Assembly (NCBI GenBank): GCA_026414485.1
Contig: JAOAIX010000001.1
Span: 27,502 to 91,501 of the forward strand
DNA length: 64,000 nucleotides
From: Candidatus Bathyarchaeota archaeon
Lineage (GTDB): Archaea; Thermoproteota; Bathyarchaeia; Bathyarchaeales; Bathycorpusculaceae
Direction: 5' to 3'
In this document: piece by piece, positions 35,717-44,459 of the stretch
Position numbering within the stretch: the stretch's first letter is position 1
Layout: each line of letters opens with the position of its first letter
Program-made: the position numbers and the translations under genes
Notes under the pieces: model-generated
Told to the model about the DNA's origin: nothing
The model's input: only the letters and a program-made list of their open reading frames with translations
Databases searched by the model: none

Positions 35717-36322
35717 TCAGCTTATTTTTGATTTTTTACATTTCTTGTAAAAATATAGTCCTCTTTGCAGTACTGTGAAGTTCGCAAGCACCGCCAGTAC
35801 AATTATTCCAATGTTCATTGCTGAAACCCAGAAAATCGCGCCTAAAGTTGACGCAGCCAAGATTATGATGCGTTCTGGGCGTTCAGCTATACCTATGGTC
35901 TCCATTTTTATGCCTGTGGCTTCAGCTCGTGCACGACTGTAACTCACCATCAGTGAACCTGCCAAGGCAATTAATCCTACAACTGGGTCACAAAGTCCAC
36001 CTATAATAATCCCCATATAAACTGCAGCGTCAGCGTACCTGTCTAATACTGAATCAAGAAAACCGCCAAATACGCTGATCTGATTAAAAGTTCGTGCCAT
36101 CACCCCATCTAACGTGTCGCAAAACCCTGATGCGATAAGTAAAATTAAACCTACAACAAGCCTGAGCGGTTGATTCTCATACACTGCATAAGCCGCTGCG
36201 GAGAGAAAAGCCAATACAAAGCCCATAATGGACACAACATTAGGTGTCAAACCTATTTTATGTGCAACTTTTGCTTCTATGGATAGTGCATCTTGGACTT
36301 TCTTTTTGAGTTTGGTCAGCAT
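35717..36322 (-). CDS. CDP-alcohol phosphatidyltransferase, probable archaetidylinositol-phosphate synthase
   Basis: A 201-residue integral membrane enzyme with about six hydrophobic segments. It carries the exact family signature D-x2-D-G-x2-A-R-x8-G-x3-D-x3-D (about 68-90, starting DTLDGVMAR), which binds CDP and metal. It joins an alcohol phosphate head group to CDP-archaeol. Inositol phosphate is the likeliest acceptor because ino1 is in this window and short archaeal members of this family are AIP synthases. Glycerol phosphate or serine remain possible. Confidence 0.88.
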   Translation of the reverse strand: MLTKLKKKVQDALSIEAKVAHKIGLTPNVVSIMGFVLAFLSAAAYAVYENQPLRLVVGLILLIASGFCDTLDGVMARTFNQISVFGGFLDSVLDRYADAAVYMGIIIGGLCDPVVGLIALAGSLMVSYSRARAEATGIKMETIGIAERPERIIILAASTLGAIFWVSAMNIGIIVLAVLANFTVLQRGLYFYKKCKKSKIS

Positions 36323-36499
36323 AGACTGATTCTTAGCTTTCTATGGTTGTTCTTGTTATTAAAGTTGGATCTCAGATTTCGTATAGTAAACTTGGAGCAA
36401 ACGCCTGATTTTCTCTTCAATTGACGGGAAACGCAGAGTAAAATTTAGTGAGACTTAAAATACTACTTTAGATTTAACCCAAAAATTTTTACACGTATA

Positions 36500-36550
36500 C
36501 CTTATAAAGGAGATAATAGACTACTATGACCCAGTAACGTACCGTAGTAG
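36500..36550 (+). promoter_or_regulatory. Alba promoter with inverted repeat across the predicted start
   Basis: TATA-like CCTTATAAAGG at 36500-36510 would give transcription start near 36531. An interrupted inverted repeat, CTACTATG at 36521-36528 and CGTAGTAG at 36543-36550 (one T-G pair if folded as RNA), spans that position. It could be a repressor operator or, if the start is upstream, a leader hairpin. AGGAG stands just before the ATG. Confidence 0.5.
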
Positions 36551-36602
36551 ACAAGTGCATACATAAACGGCAACGTTACACAACAACAAAGGAGTAAAGA
36601 AA

Positions 36603-36887
36603 ATGACTGAAAACGCTGATGTTATCTTCATCGGGAATAAACCACCAATGAGTTATGTTCTGGCAATAATCACGGCTCTCTCCTCCGGTGCTTCCAAAGA
36701 GATTACCTTGAAAGCTCGTGGCCAAGCAATAACCACCGCAGTTGACGTGGCTGAAATAGCTCGAAATCGCTTCGTAAAAGACCTCAAAGTCACCAAAATT
36801 GCCATTGGAACTGCTGAGATGCCACCACGTGAAGGCGAGACCAAATCCAGAATGGTTTCCACGATGGAAATAACATTAAAGAAATAA
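36603..36887 (+). CDS. alba: Alba chromatin protein
   Basis: A 94-residue dimeric DNA/RNA-binding protein. The signature GNKPPMSYVLAIITALSSG (about 9-27) includes the lysine that can be acetylated in relatives. The body continues with ITLKARGQAITTAVDVAEI and ends with SRMVSTMEITLKK. It coats and bridges DNA. The leader of about 70 bases and the inverted repeat over the promoter suggest regulation. It is transcribed alone. Confidence 0.96.
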   Translation: MTENADVIFIGNKPPMSYVLAIITALSSGASKEITLKARGQAITTAVDVAEIARNRFVKDLKVTKIAIGTAEMPPREGETKSRMVSTMEITLKK

Positions 36888-37085
36888 ATAACAAAAAAAT
36901 TATCAAAACCTCTTTTTCCAATTTCTTTACATTTTTTGAACAAAGTTCCACATTTAATCTAACAATAGGTTGCAATCACTGCTTTGATAAAACATATTTT
37001 GAGCCTTTAACTACGTTTAACTTGTAACATCAACCCAAATCTTAAAAGCGTTATCTCTACCTTAGGGGTTTGTGAAGGCGAGGTT

Positions 37086-37679
37086 TTGAGTCGTCGACCC
37101 TTGCGTATGATTAAACCAGAAATTCGCGTAGTTGGTATTGATGACGGCAGATTTACTCCCCATTCCAAAGATCAAGTATTAGTCGTGGGAGTGGTGTTCA
37201 GAGGAGGAGACTACGTTGACGGCATAATGAGTACCGTCGTCAGAGTAGATGATTTTGATGCCACAGCAAAACTGGCTCACATGATAATTTCTTCCCGTCA
37301 CTATAAGCAACTCCGAGTAATTTTACTCAACGGTATAACTATTGCAGGTTTTAACATAGTAGACATAAAAACTCTCAATATTGAAACCCATCTTCCTGTT
37401 ATAGCAGTAACTACTAGAAAACCTAACCTTGCTAAAATATACAAAGCTCTGCAGAACTTGCCTAACAATCAACAACGCTGGAATGCAGTGCTTAACGCAG
37501 GTGAAATCTATCCGATGAAAGCCCGTAGTGGCAACAAAACAGTGTATGTTGAAATTGCAGGCATAAACAAAGAGGTAACCCAAAAAATTCTATCCGCGAC
37601 ATCTCCGAGAAGTAATATTCCTGAGGCTCTTCGAGTTGCACACTTGATTGCCTCCGGCATAAACCTATATAGGTCTTAA
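37086..37679 (+). CDS. DUF99 family protein (endonuclease V-like fold)
   Basis: The 197 residues match the archaeal DUF99 family: IRVVGIDDGRF (about 14-24), VVGVVFRGGDYVDGI (about 35-49) and LLNGITIAGFNIVDI (about 81-95). The fold is related to endonuclease V, with GIDDG holding a candidate metal-binding Asp, but activity is unproven. It begins at TTG 37086; ATG 37107 is an alternative that starts MIKPEIRV like many relatives. The gene before TFS, with a 70-base gap. Confidence 0.9.
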   Translation: MSRRPLRMIKPEIRVVGIDDGRFTPHSKDQVLVVGVVFRGGDYVDGIMSTVVRVDDFDATAKLAHMIISSRHYKQLRVILLNGITIAGFNIVDIKTLNIETHLPVIAVTTRKPNLAKIYKALQNLPNNQQRWNAVLNAGEIYPMKARSGNKTVYVEIAGINKEVTQKILSATSPRSNIPEALRVAHLIASGINLYRS

Positions 37680-37749
37680 CCGTTTAGTCTATGAAAAAGT
37701 TTAAGAGACACCCCTGCAAAGGGAAAAGCGAAACGGAGTAACTTAAGCA

Positions 37750-38103
37750 ATGGAATTCTGCCCGAAATGTGGTTCTCGTCTTGAACCGAAGAAAGCCAAG
37801 AGTGGCAAAGAAGCTTCTTTAGCATTGGTGTGCCCAAAATGCAACTACAAAAAAGCTGAAGTAGGCAAAACAATTGAACCAAAAATCGCCAAAGTCATCC
37901 AGCATAACCCTCAACAATTCGTAGCCGTAATCGGGAAGGAAGAGCAGAAGCTAAATACTTTACCTACAGTGCGAATAGAATGCCCAAAATGCGGTAATAA
38001 CACCGCGTATGTATGGCAAGTTCAGACACGCGGTGCTGACGAATCTTCAACACAGTTTTTGCGCTGCACCAAGTGCAACTACACGTTCAGAGAATACAGC
38101 TAA
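37750..38103 (+). CDS. tfs: Transcription factor S (TFS, TFIIS/RPB9-like)
   Basis: Stimulates transcript cleavage by backtracked RNA polymerase. The 117-residue protein has an N-terminal zinc ribbon (CPKCG near 4 and CPKCNYKK near 31). The C-terminal zinc ribbon (CPKCGN near 79, CTKCNY near 108) carries the catalytic loop RGADESSTQF with the Asp-Glu pair. So it should be a cleavage factor rather than an inactive paralogue. Confidence 0.95.
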   Translation: MEFCPKCGSRLEPKKAKSGKEASLALVCPKCNYKKAEVGKTIEPKIAKVIQHNPQQFVAVIGKEEQKLNTLPTVRIECPKCGNNTAYVWQVQTRGADESSTQFLRCTKCNYTFREYS

Positions 38104-38236
38104 TATTATCTTTTCTATCTCTCACTTTACCTTCTCGTGAAGTGGCTGCTCCCTCATATAGCCATTTTCATCTATAAAACATTAGACTTTTATAAAGTTA
38201 AAAAAAGAAAAAAGGATTCTTCAGGATCGATTGATT

Positions 38237-38677
38237 TTAGGTTGGTGGGGGCGGTGGAGGATAGACCGGGGCTGCTTGACCTATTTCGTTAATTGGGCCT
38301 GTTACCATAATCAGTAGTATGCCTGGGATTACGCCTGCAAAGATAAGTGCCAAGATTGACCACGTCATATTATTGAGTTGTTTAAGTGTAGCGATGTCTC
38401 CACGGTTAACTGCTGAATACATGTTGCGTACTCTCATGAAAACTATCAATGACAGTACAAAGAATACCAGAAAGACTATTCCTGTTATCAGTATGCTGAT
38501 GGGGGCGCTAACTGTATAGTAGTAATAAACATATGATTGAAATGTGACATAAGCTATTATTTGGGACAGTGCAGCGAGTATCCATGCGACAAGGGCAATT
38601 ATGTTGAAGACAAAGGCAATAGTTATGTATGACTTGATGGTTGCGAGTTTACTTGGGTCATAATTGGGGGTTGTCAT
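38237..38677 (-). CDS. Small multi-pass membrane protein, Pro-rich tail
   Basis: Function unknown. The 146 residues hold three to four transmembrane segments (about 16-40, 55-82 and 105-128) and end with a run of prolines. There is no zinc ribbon, unlike the 1747-2301 gene. ATG 38677 has no strong binding site upstream. Likely a real resident gene given its membrane-protein codon pattern and lack of competing frames. Confidence 0.7.
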   Translation of the reverse strand: MTTPNYDPSKLATIKSYITIAFVFNIIALVAWILAALSQIIAYVTFQSYVYYYYTVSAPISILITGIVFLVFFVLSLIVFMRVRNMYSAVNRGDIATLKQLNNMTWSILALIFAGVIPGILLIMVTGPINEIGQAAPVYPPPPPPT

Positions 38678-38947
38678 AGTTTTTATTTCAGTAAATATTC
38701 AATTTAAGACTTTCGCAACAGCTTCACTGCTGTTCGCTGAACTGCTAAATTTTAGATTTACTTGGAGCTTCCTTCTTTTGAACTCCCACAAAAAATGAAA
38801 AATTCTAAAACCACACCGTGCTTTTTGAATATATTTTGTGCTCCGACTTCCCCCCTGCTTCCTTAATAAATTTTGACGTTGTTGCTTTTATTCCATGGTG
38901 AAAGCTTATTAGCTTAGTTCTGGGAAATATTGCTGAAGGTGGTTTCA

Positions 38948-39340
38948 TTGTCTAAATCACAGAAGGATAAGAGCCTGACCAAAGACAAACTCATCGGCAT
39001 GAAAGTTATTAATGCTGACGGAAAACTCGTAGGAACAGTCAAAGATGTTGGCTTCACCGTCGGAAAAGTGGGAATCTTTTTAAACGTTGAAGACGAAGAT
39101 GGCGAAATTCAAGACATACCATGGGAAAACATCCAAGGCGCGGCTGATTTTGTGGTTTTAAAACCTCCAGCTTCTCGGACGACTGAATCTATACCCGTCG
39201 TGCAAACTGCCCAACCAGTTCAACAAGTACACCAAGCCTCACATACACAACAACCTGTATGCCCAACATGCAGAAACCCGCTAAGCTACATCCAACAATA
39301 TCAAAGATGGTATTGCTACAGCTGCAAGAAATATGTCTAA
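38948..39340 (+). CDS. PRC-barrel protein with C-terminal zinc ribbon
   Basis: The PRC-barrel (about 10-75: KLIGMKVINADGKLVGTV, then IPWENIQGAADFVVL) is a small beta domain for RNA or protein binding, as in RimM and photosynthetic reaction centre H. A Gln/Thr/Pro-rich linker follows, then a zinc ribbon (CPTC and CYSC). The start at TTG 38948 is set by GGTGG six bases upstream; TTG 38930 in frame lacks a site. The gene stands alone before pcna. Role unknown. Confidence 0.82.
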   Translation: MSKSQKDKSLTKDKLIGMKVINADGKLVGTVKDVGFTVGKVGIFLNVEDEDGEIQDIPWENIQGAADFVVLKPPASRTTESIPVVQTAQPVQQVHQASHTQQPVCPTCRNPLSYIQQYQRWYCYSCKKYV

Positions 39341-39484
39341 CTTCTGATAAATCCATTCTTTTTTCTTTTCAATACGCTAAATAGTGGCACCTGTAGTGAG
39401 AACATTATTTATTTATTGGCAATGTGCTTAAGTGCGTAAGTCTTTAAAGCATTAGCTGTAATATGCATTAGTGAGGAAGCTGAG

Positions 39485-40240
39485 ATGTTTAAGCTCAAAG
39501 TTACTGATGCCAAACTCCTGAGAGATATGGCAACTGCGATTTCTATTCTAGTTGATGAAGCTACTTTCAAAATTGACCCTGAAGGATTAAAACTGAGAGC
39601 TATGGATCCTTCACGTGTTGCCATGATTGATTTTGAGTGGCCAAAGGTAGTTTTTGAAGAATACATATGTAATGAGCCAACTAAGATGTGTATAAACATA
39701 AGCGAGTTGCTTAAACTTTTAAAACGTGCCGGGAAAGATGAGGCGGTGGAGTTGTCTCTTGACGAGAAAACAGGTCGTTTACAAGTTAAAATCACTGGGA
39801 AATATGTTCGCAACTTCACAATGCCCACTTTAGAGGCTTCAGAAGACGAGGTACCGACACCAAAGATCACTTTCAACGTTAAAGCTAAAACCACAACTCA
39901 GGGTTTAAGCCAAGCAATCGAAGACGCTCAATTGGTGAGTGACCATGTGCGAATCGAAGCTGACCCTGATAAGCTAGTTCTTACCGCTTCGGGTGACCTG
40001 ATGGGTGCAACAATCACTCTGCAAAAAGGAAATGATGCCCTGTTAGAGCTGGAAGCCAAAGAAGGTTCAAAGGCAACTTTCAGCTTAAGCTATCTCGCTG
40101 AGATAATAAAGGCCGCTTCCGCGACATCTGATATAGCAACACTCGAGTTTTCTACAGACATGCCTATACGTATTGATTTCCAGCAAGCAAAAGAGGGCAA
40201 ACTAACTTTCTTCTTAGCTCCTCGGATCGAGACAGACTGA
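39485..40240 (+). CDS. pcn: DNA sliding clamp PCNA
   Basis: The processivity clamp for DNA polymerase, ligase, FEN1 and others. The 251 residues are one full two-domain PCNA, with AMDPSRVAMIDFEWP (about 38-52), the interdomain linker near 120 and the C-terminal APRIETD. Only one PCNA is present here, whereas Sulfolobales have three. GAGG precedes the ATG. It begins the replication cluster pcna, priL, GT-C gene, priS, gins15. Confidence 0.97.
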   Translation: MFKLKVTDAKLLRDMATAISILVDEATFKIDPEGLKLRAMDPSRVAMIDFEWPKVVFEEYICNEPTKMCINISELLKLLKRAGKDEAVELSLDEKTGRLQVKITGKYVRNFTMPTLEASEDEVPTPKITFNVKAKTTTQGLSQAIEDAQLVSDHVRIEADPDKLVLTASGDLMGATITLQKGNDALLELEAKEGSKATFSLSYLAEIIKAASATSDIATLEFSTDMPIRIDFQQAKEGKLTFFLAPRIETD

Positions 40241-40253
40241 TGAGAACTGTGGT

Positions 40254-41324
40254 ATGCAACTTGAAACGGTGAAGTTCACCTCAAGCGAGGTGGCGAAGTA
40301 CCCCTTTTTGAAAGAAACCACAGCACATGTACAAAAAATAGGTTTAGACGTAGAAGATTTCAACAGCCCTGAACTGACCAAAATTCTAAACAGAGCTGAA
40401 GAAAGAGTTAAAGCCGCTATTCTCGACGTCTCTGTAGGTGACCGTAGTTCTGATGATGTGAAAATTCCCGATGATGTGGAAATTCCCTCTTTTCCGGTTG
40501 CTATAATAATAGCCCTTGCAACTAAAAACAGCTTCATCAAAAAACGTTATGCACTCGCCGAAGCAAAGCAAGCTCATAGTCATTTTCAACTGGAATCAAA
40601 GCAACGTCTGCTGGCGATAGCACGAAATTTTGGGTGGAACATCGAATTAAATGGGGCTTCTCAGCCTCCTTCAGAGTTTATTTTAAATTTTGCTGATTAC
40701 CTGCGTAATATTACGCACCTTCGGGATGAAAAGTGGAAACTAATAAATCGATTTTTGGTTAATGGGAAAGTTTACCTTAATCACCACGATGTTGCAAGGT
40801 TGTTGCAGGAAGAAGTACAACGCCGCCTCGAAAAACGCCTAGACGCTAAAGAGTTGCCACCTTTTCCACGGAAAATCATGGACATAGCGGAGCAACTAAA
40901 CAGTTTAGCTAAAGAGAAACTCGGTGAAGTCGAAATGGAAAGTTTCCCAAAAGTTGTTTCTCAGTCTGCTTTTCCACCTTGCATTGTGGCTCTCCATGAA
41001 GCCGCTACTAAAGGTCGCCACCTGTCACATGTGGGGCGATTCACGTTGACCTCTTTTCTATTGGCTGTTGGGATGCCGCCTGAAAAAGTAACTGAAGTTT
41101 TCAAAACTTTTTCTGACTACAACGCGCGGTTAACCCGCTATCAAGTGGAACATATTGCTGGCGAAAAAGGTTCTGGGACGCATTACACGCCTCCAAGTTG
41201 CTCTACGCTTCAGACGCATGGTGTCTGCGTGAACAGCGATGGACTATGTAGAAGAATTAGGCATCCCTTAGCTTATTATAAACAGAAAACAATTTCTGCT
41301 CAACCAACTGCCGGCCGTGTATAG
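40254..41324 (+). CDS. priL: DNA primase large subunit PriL
   Basis: With PriS, makes RNA/DNA primers. The 356 residues have the helical N-terminal domain and the C-terminal 4Fe-4S domain with cysteines in FPPCIVAL (about 243), YTPPSCSTLQTHGVCV (about 318-333) and GLCRRIRHPLAYY (about 337-349), four in all. The GRHLSHVGRFTLTSFLLAVG stretch (in part) is characteristic. It starts 13 bases after pcna and is probably in the same operon. Confidence 0.95.
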   Translation: MQLETVKFTSSEVAKYPFLKETTAHVQKIGLDVEDFNSPELTKILNRAEERVKAAILDVSVGDRSSDDVKIPDDVEIPSFPVAIIIALATKNSFIKKRYALAEAKQAHSHFQLESKQRLLAIARNFGWNIELNGASQPPSEFILNFADYLRNITHLRDEKWKLINRFLVNGKVYLNHHDVARLLQEEVQRRLEKRLDAKELPPFPRKIMDIAEQLNSLAKEKLGEVEMESFPKVVSQSAFPPCIVALHEAATKGRHLSHVGRFTLTSFLLAVGMPPEKVTEVFKTFSDYNARLTRYQVEHIAGEKGSGTHYTPPSCSTLQTHGVCVNSDGLCRRIRHPLAYYKQKTISAQPTAGRV

Positions 41325-41375
41325 CGTTTTTATAAAATCCATTAATCATTAAAACAATAGCTCTCAAAAACACAG

Positions 41376-43127
41376 GTGAAGACAAAAGCTTTGAAACTTA
41401 AGAATGCCCAGTTAAGTTTCCGTGGGTTCTCAGGAAGAAAGTTGCTACTTTCAGTAGTAATTGTGCTATTTGTGGTAAGTATCATTTTGTCACTTGTCAG
41501 CTTTTTTACGGTTGAGACCTATGAATCGCAGAGTAGTCTTATCATTAATGATTCGTTCAGGTTGACTCCAAATGAAACCTACCGACAAGGCTTAGGCTCC
41601 TTTCGGGGCGGCGAAAACGTCTCAATCACTGTGAAGAGTCAAGGTTCAGGAAACTTTAATTTTTCACTGTTAACCTACGGCGGTGCAAGTTACAAAAACT
41701 ATTCAATTACAGGATTCAGATTCACTTTTACGGCTGGCTCTGACTATTACGAAGCTTCCTTCTTGGCAAATTCCGCAACTTCACGAGATGTCCAATTTGA
41801 AGTTTCTGTTCAGAAGACTCGGGTGTATTTTCCACTTTCTTGGCTTGCACCTTTTGCTAAAGTATTGTTTTTTGCAGGCGGGGGAGCCTTGTTAGGTATA
41901 TTGTTATTAGAATCTAAAAACAAAAGAGTTGAGGCTACCATGCAGCGTCTGTATGTTTTGAGTCAAAGGGACTACAGAAAGCTACAGATTTTTCTGATGC
42001 TTTCATTGATGTGCTGGTTATCACTTTTAGTTCTTAACAATTATCCCTTGGCAACTTTTGAAAACTGGTACACCGACCATGCTCGAAACTCTTACTCTGC
42101 ACAATTGTTCAGCAAGGTTGGCTTCTCTCTTTTTAACACACCACTGGGAGAACTATCCAGTGATGATAACTCCTTTTTCAAGTTTGTGACGTGGGCTGAC
42201 ATGCCTCATCTGTACCCTTTGGGCAGTGTCTTATTGTTTTTTCCCTTTGGATGGTTGTTGCAGAGTGGTGTAATGCAGGCGATAGTTTTCAAATTAGAAA
42301 TTGGTCTTTTCTTGGTTATTTCGCATATTTGTATGTACTTTTTTTTGAAGAGCTATTGGACCCATGAAGTAAGCCTCAGTTTTATCCAATATCCTTGGAG
42401 ACAAAATTTCAGTTTAGCTCTGAAGATTGTAAGCGTCTATTTATTGTATATTGTGCTTGTGGTTTACTCTGCAAATGGCATGTTCGACACGGTAGCGTTT
42501 CTTTTTACATTATTCGCTGTAAGCAGGTTTTTTGAAAAACGATTTGACCTGTTTTTACTGTTTGGTGCGATTGCACTATTTTTCAAATATCAAGTCGGGA
42601 TTTTCTTGCTGCCGCTAGTAGTGGTGAGCATAGTTCAGCTTTTGCAGCAAACGTCCATTAAAATTATGCTTAGAAAAAAGGCGGTGTTATTTGCTGTTGC
42701 ATTGGCTAGTTTTAGTCTTTTAACTGCTTGCTTGAGTTTACCTTTTTTGGTTGCTGTAAAACCAGAATTTATAATGAATACGGTAAATGCTTTCAATTTA
42801 CATGCTCAGGTACCTTGGGCTTTTCAGGCTTTTGTGGTTTTGCTGACTGTTTTTGTAACCTTGATTTGCGCGGTTTATCTGCTGAATCGCAGCAGCTTAG
42901 TTTCGTTGTTCATGTTTTTCTCGTTATTCCCCTGTTTTTCTATGCCCTACTTTCAGGTGTGGTATCTGCCGTCTTTTTTCGTCTACCTGCTTTTCCCAAG
43001 GGAGAAGCGGACATTGGAAGTTACAATCATTTGGGTGATATTTATGGCGGTTGTGTTGACGTTCGGAGGTTTTGTCTACAGCCCTTTAACGCTGTTTGAG
43101 AATATACGGCAAGTTATCGGTATCTGA
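41376..43127 (+). CDS. GT-C type membrane glycosyltransferase-like protein
   Basis: A 583-residue polytopic membrane protein. After TM1 (about 23-44) it has an external beta-rich part (about 45-150, with PNETYRQGL and SVQKTRVYFP). A helix near 156-178 and about ten more hydrophobic segments follow. The first long external loop contains WYTDHARNS (Asp near 234), matching the acidic site of GT-C enzymes that use lipid-linked sugars. ANGMFDTVAFLFTLFA and FKYQVG are also GT-C-like. The donor and acceptor are unknown. Start at GTG 41376, 51 bases after priL. Its place between priL and priS is odd: the only non-replication gene in the cluster. Confidence 0.7.
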   Translation: MKTKALKLKNAQLSFRGFSGRKLLLSVVIVLFVVSIILSLVSFFTVETYESQSSLIINDSFRLTPNETYRQGLGSFRGGENVSITVKSQGSGNFNFSLLTYGGASYKNYSITGFRFTFTAGSDYYEASFLANSATSRDVQFEVSVQKTRVYFPLSWLAPFAKVLFFAGGGALLGILLLESKNKRVEATMQRLYVLSQRDYRKLQIFLMLSLMCWLSLLVLNNYPLATFENWYTDHARNSYSAQLFSKVGFSLFNTPLGELSSDDNSFFKFVTWADMPHLYPLGSVLLFFPFGWLLQSGVMQAIVFKLEIGLFLVISHICMYFFLKSYWTHEVSLSFIQYPWRQNFSLALKIVSVYLLYIVLVVYSANGMFDTVAFLFTLFAVSRFFEKRFDLFLLFGAIALFFKYQVGIFLLPLVVVSIVQLLQQTSIKIMLRKKAVLFAVALASFSLLTACLSLPFLVAVKPEFIMNTVNAFNLHAQVPWAFQAFVVLLTVFVTLICAVYLLNRSSLVSLFMFFSLFPCFSMPYFQVWYLPSFFVYLLFPREKRTLEVTIIWVIFMAVVLTFGGFVYSPLTLFENIRQVIGI

Positions 43128-43224
43128 CTTGGTTATATGTTTCAAAATGCTTAACTGTTAAATTCACGGAGCTCATCTCATTTATACAATAAACTACAGG
43201 TATGCGAAAAAGGAGAAGCTATTT

Positions 43225-44457
43225 GTGTCTTCTAGAGATTTTGTGTATGAAAAATTTCGTGAATTCTACAGTAGTTCCTCATTTAAAATCCCTGCACCTG
43301 TAGGTTTTAGTCAACGTGAATTTGCTTTCCTTCTATTCAAAGAAAGGATAATGGCCCGGCACAAAGGTTTTGCAAGTCCTCCCCTTTTGGGTAGTTTTAT
43401 ACGGCAGCATGTACCATCAGACGTTTATTATTCATGCGCCTACTACGAAACTCCCGAAGCTGAAATGGATAAGAAAGGCTGGGTAGGTGCCGATTTAGTT
43501 TTCGACATAGACGCTGACCACATACCCACTAGATGTAATAAAATTCATGATTCATGGGTGTGCAGCAATAAATCATGCGGTTTCGGCGGCAAAGGTATCA
43601 CTCCAGAAGCTTGTCCTATCTGCGGGGGAGTAAAATTTGACGTTAAAAGTTGGCCCTGTGATGTGTGCATCGACACGACACGAGCAGAAGTGCGAAAACT
43701 TGTGGATATGTTGGAGAACGATTTTGGATTTGCAGCGTCTGAAATCCACACCTTTTTTTCAGGTCACCGCGGTTTTCACGTGCAGATTGAAAATGAGTCA
43801 ATTCGCGATTTAGATGCAATGGGGCGCCGAGAAATTATAGATTACGTCTCAGGCACAGGTTTGGCGGTGTTTCAGAAAAAAACGCGGCAGCCAAAGCAGA
43901 AGACAGGCGTAAAGATTTTCAAATTGAGTGATTATGGATGGCATCGTCGTCTCAAAAATGGTATACGACGATTTCTTTTAAACGCGACGAAGGATGATTT
44001 AAAGGAAATTGGGGTAAAGAGCCGAATTGACGTTATACTGCAGAATCGGGAGCGCATCTTACAGCGTTGCCTCGAAGAAAACAGGTGGGATGCTGTGAAA
44101 GGAGTTGGTTTTGAAACGTGGATTAAAATTGCTGAACACATACGGGAAGTGGAAGCAGCAAAAATTGACACAGTAGTCACTAGTGACATACATCGTTTGA
44201 TCCGCGCAGAAAATACATTGCATGGCAAAACCGGTTTATTAAAGATCAAGTTTCCTGTTTCACAGCTAGATGAGTTTGATCCTTTCTCGGAAGCAGTAGC
44301 TTTTAAAGAGGGCACGGCAAAAGTTTTGGTCTCGGACGCACCTGAATTCAGGTTAGCTGGGCAAACGTTTGGGCCCTTCCAAAACAAGAGCGTGGAGTTG
44401 CCGACTGCAGCGGCTATATTGCTCATCTGTAAAGGTCGAGCAGAAGTGGTGACTTAG
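43225..44457 (+). CDS. priS: DNA primase small (catalytic) subunit PriS
   Basis: The primer-synthesising subunit. The 410 residues have the catalytic metal motif DLVFDIDADH (about 92-101), then an extended Cys-rich zinc insert (CSNKSCGFGG near 112-121, CPICGG near 131, CDVC near 143) and the nucleotide-contacting SGHRGFHVQI (about 179-188). GTG start behind AGGAG. The downstream gins15 begins 2 bases after its stop, so they are coupled. Confidence 0.95.
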   Translation: MSSRDFVYEKFREFYSSSSFKIPAPVGFSQREFAFLLFKERIMARHKGFASPPLLGSFIRQHVPSDVYYSCAYYETPEAEMDKKGWVGADLVFDIDADHIPTRCNKIHDSWVCSNKSCGFGGKGITPEACPICGGVKFDVKSWPCDVCIDTTRAEVRKLVDMLENDFGFAASEIHTFFSGHRGFHVQIENESIRDLDAMGRREIIDYVSGTGLAVFQKKTRQPKQKTGVKIFKLSDYGWHRRLKNGIRRFLLNATKDDLKEIGVKSRIDVILQNRERILQRCLEENRWDAVKGVGFETWIKIAEHIREVEAAKIDTVVTSDIHRLIRAENTLHGKTGLLKIKFPVSQLDEFDPFSEAVAFKEGTAKVLVSDAPEFRLAGQTFGPFQNKSVELPTAAAILLICKGRAEVVT

Positions 44458-44459
44458 GG

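Noticed and set aside
39409-39894. Open frame of 161 codons opposite the start of pcna
   Set aside because: It is a mirror of PCNA coding sequence, Ser/Thr-rich with no domain, and has no binding site.
40238-40260. Box C-like TGATGA at the pcna stop, as part of a C/D guide RNA
   Set aside because: The box is made by the stop codon context and no matching D or D' box stands at the needed spacing.
43932-44426. Open frame of 164 codons opposite priS
   Set aside because: Antisense to a certain gene; Ser-rich low-order composition and no motif.
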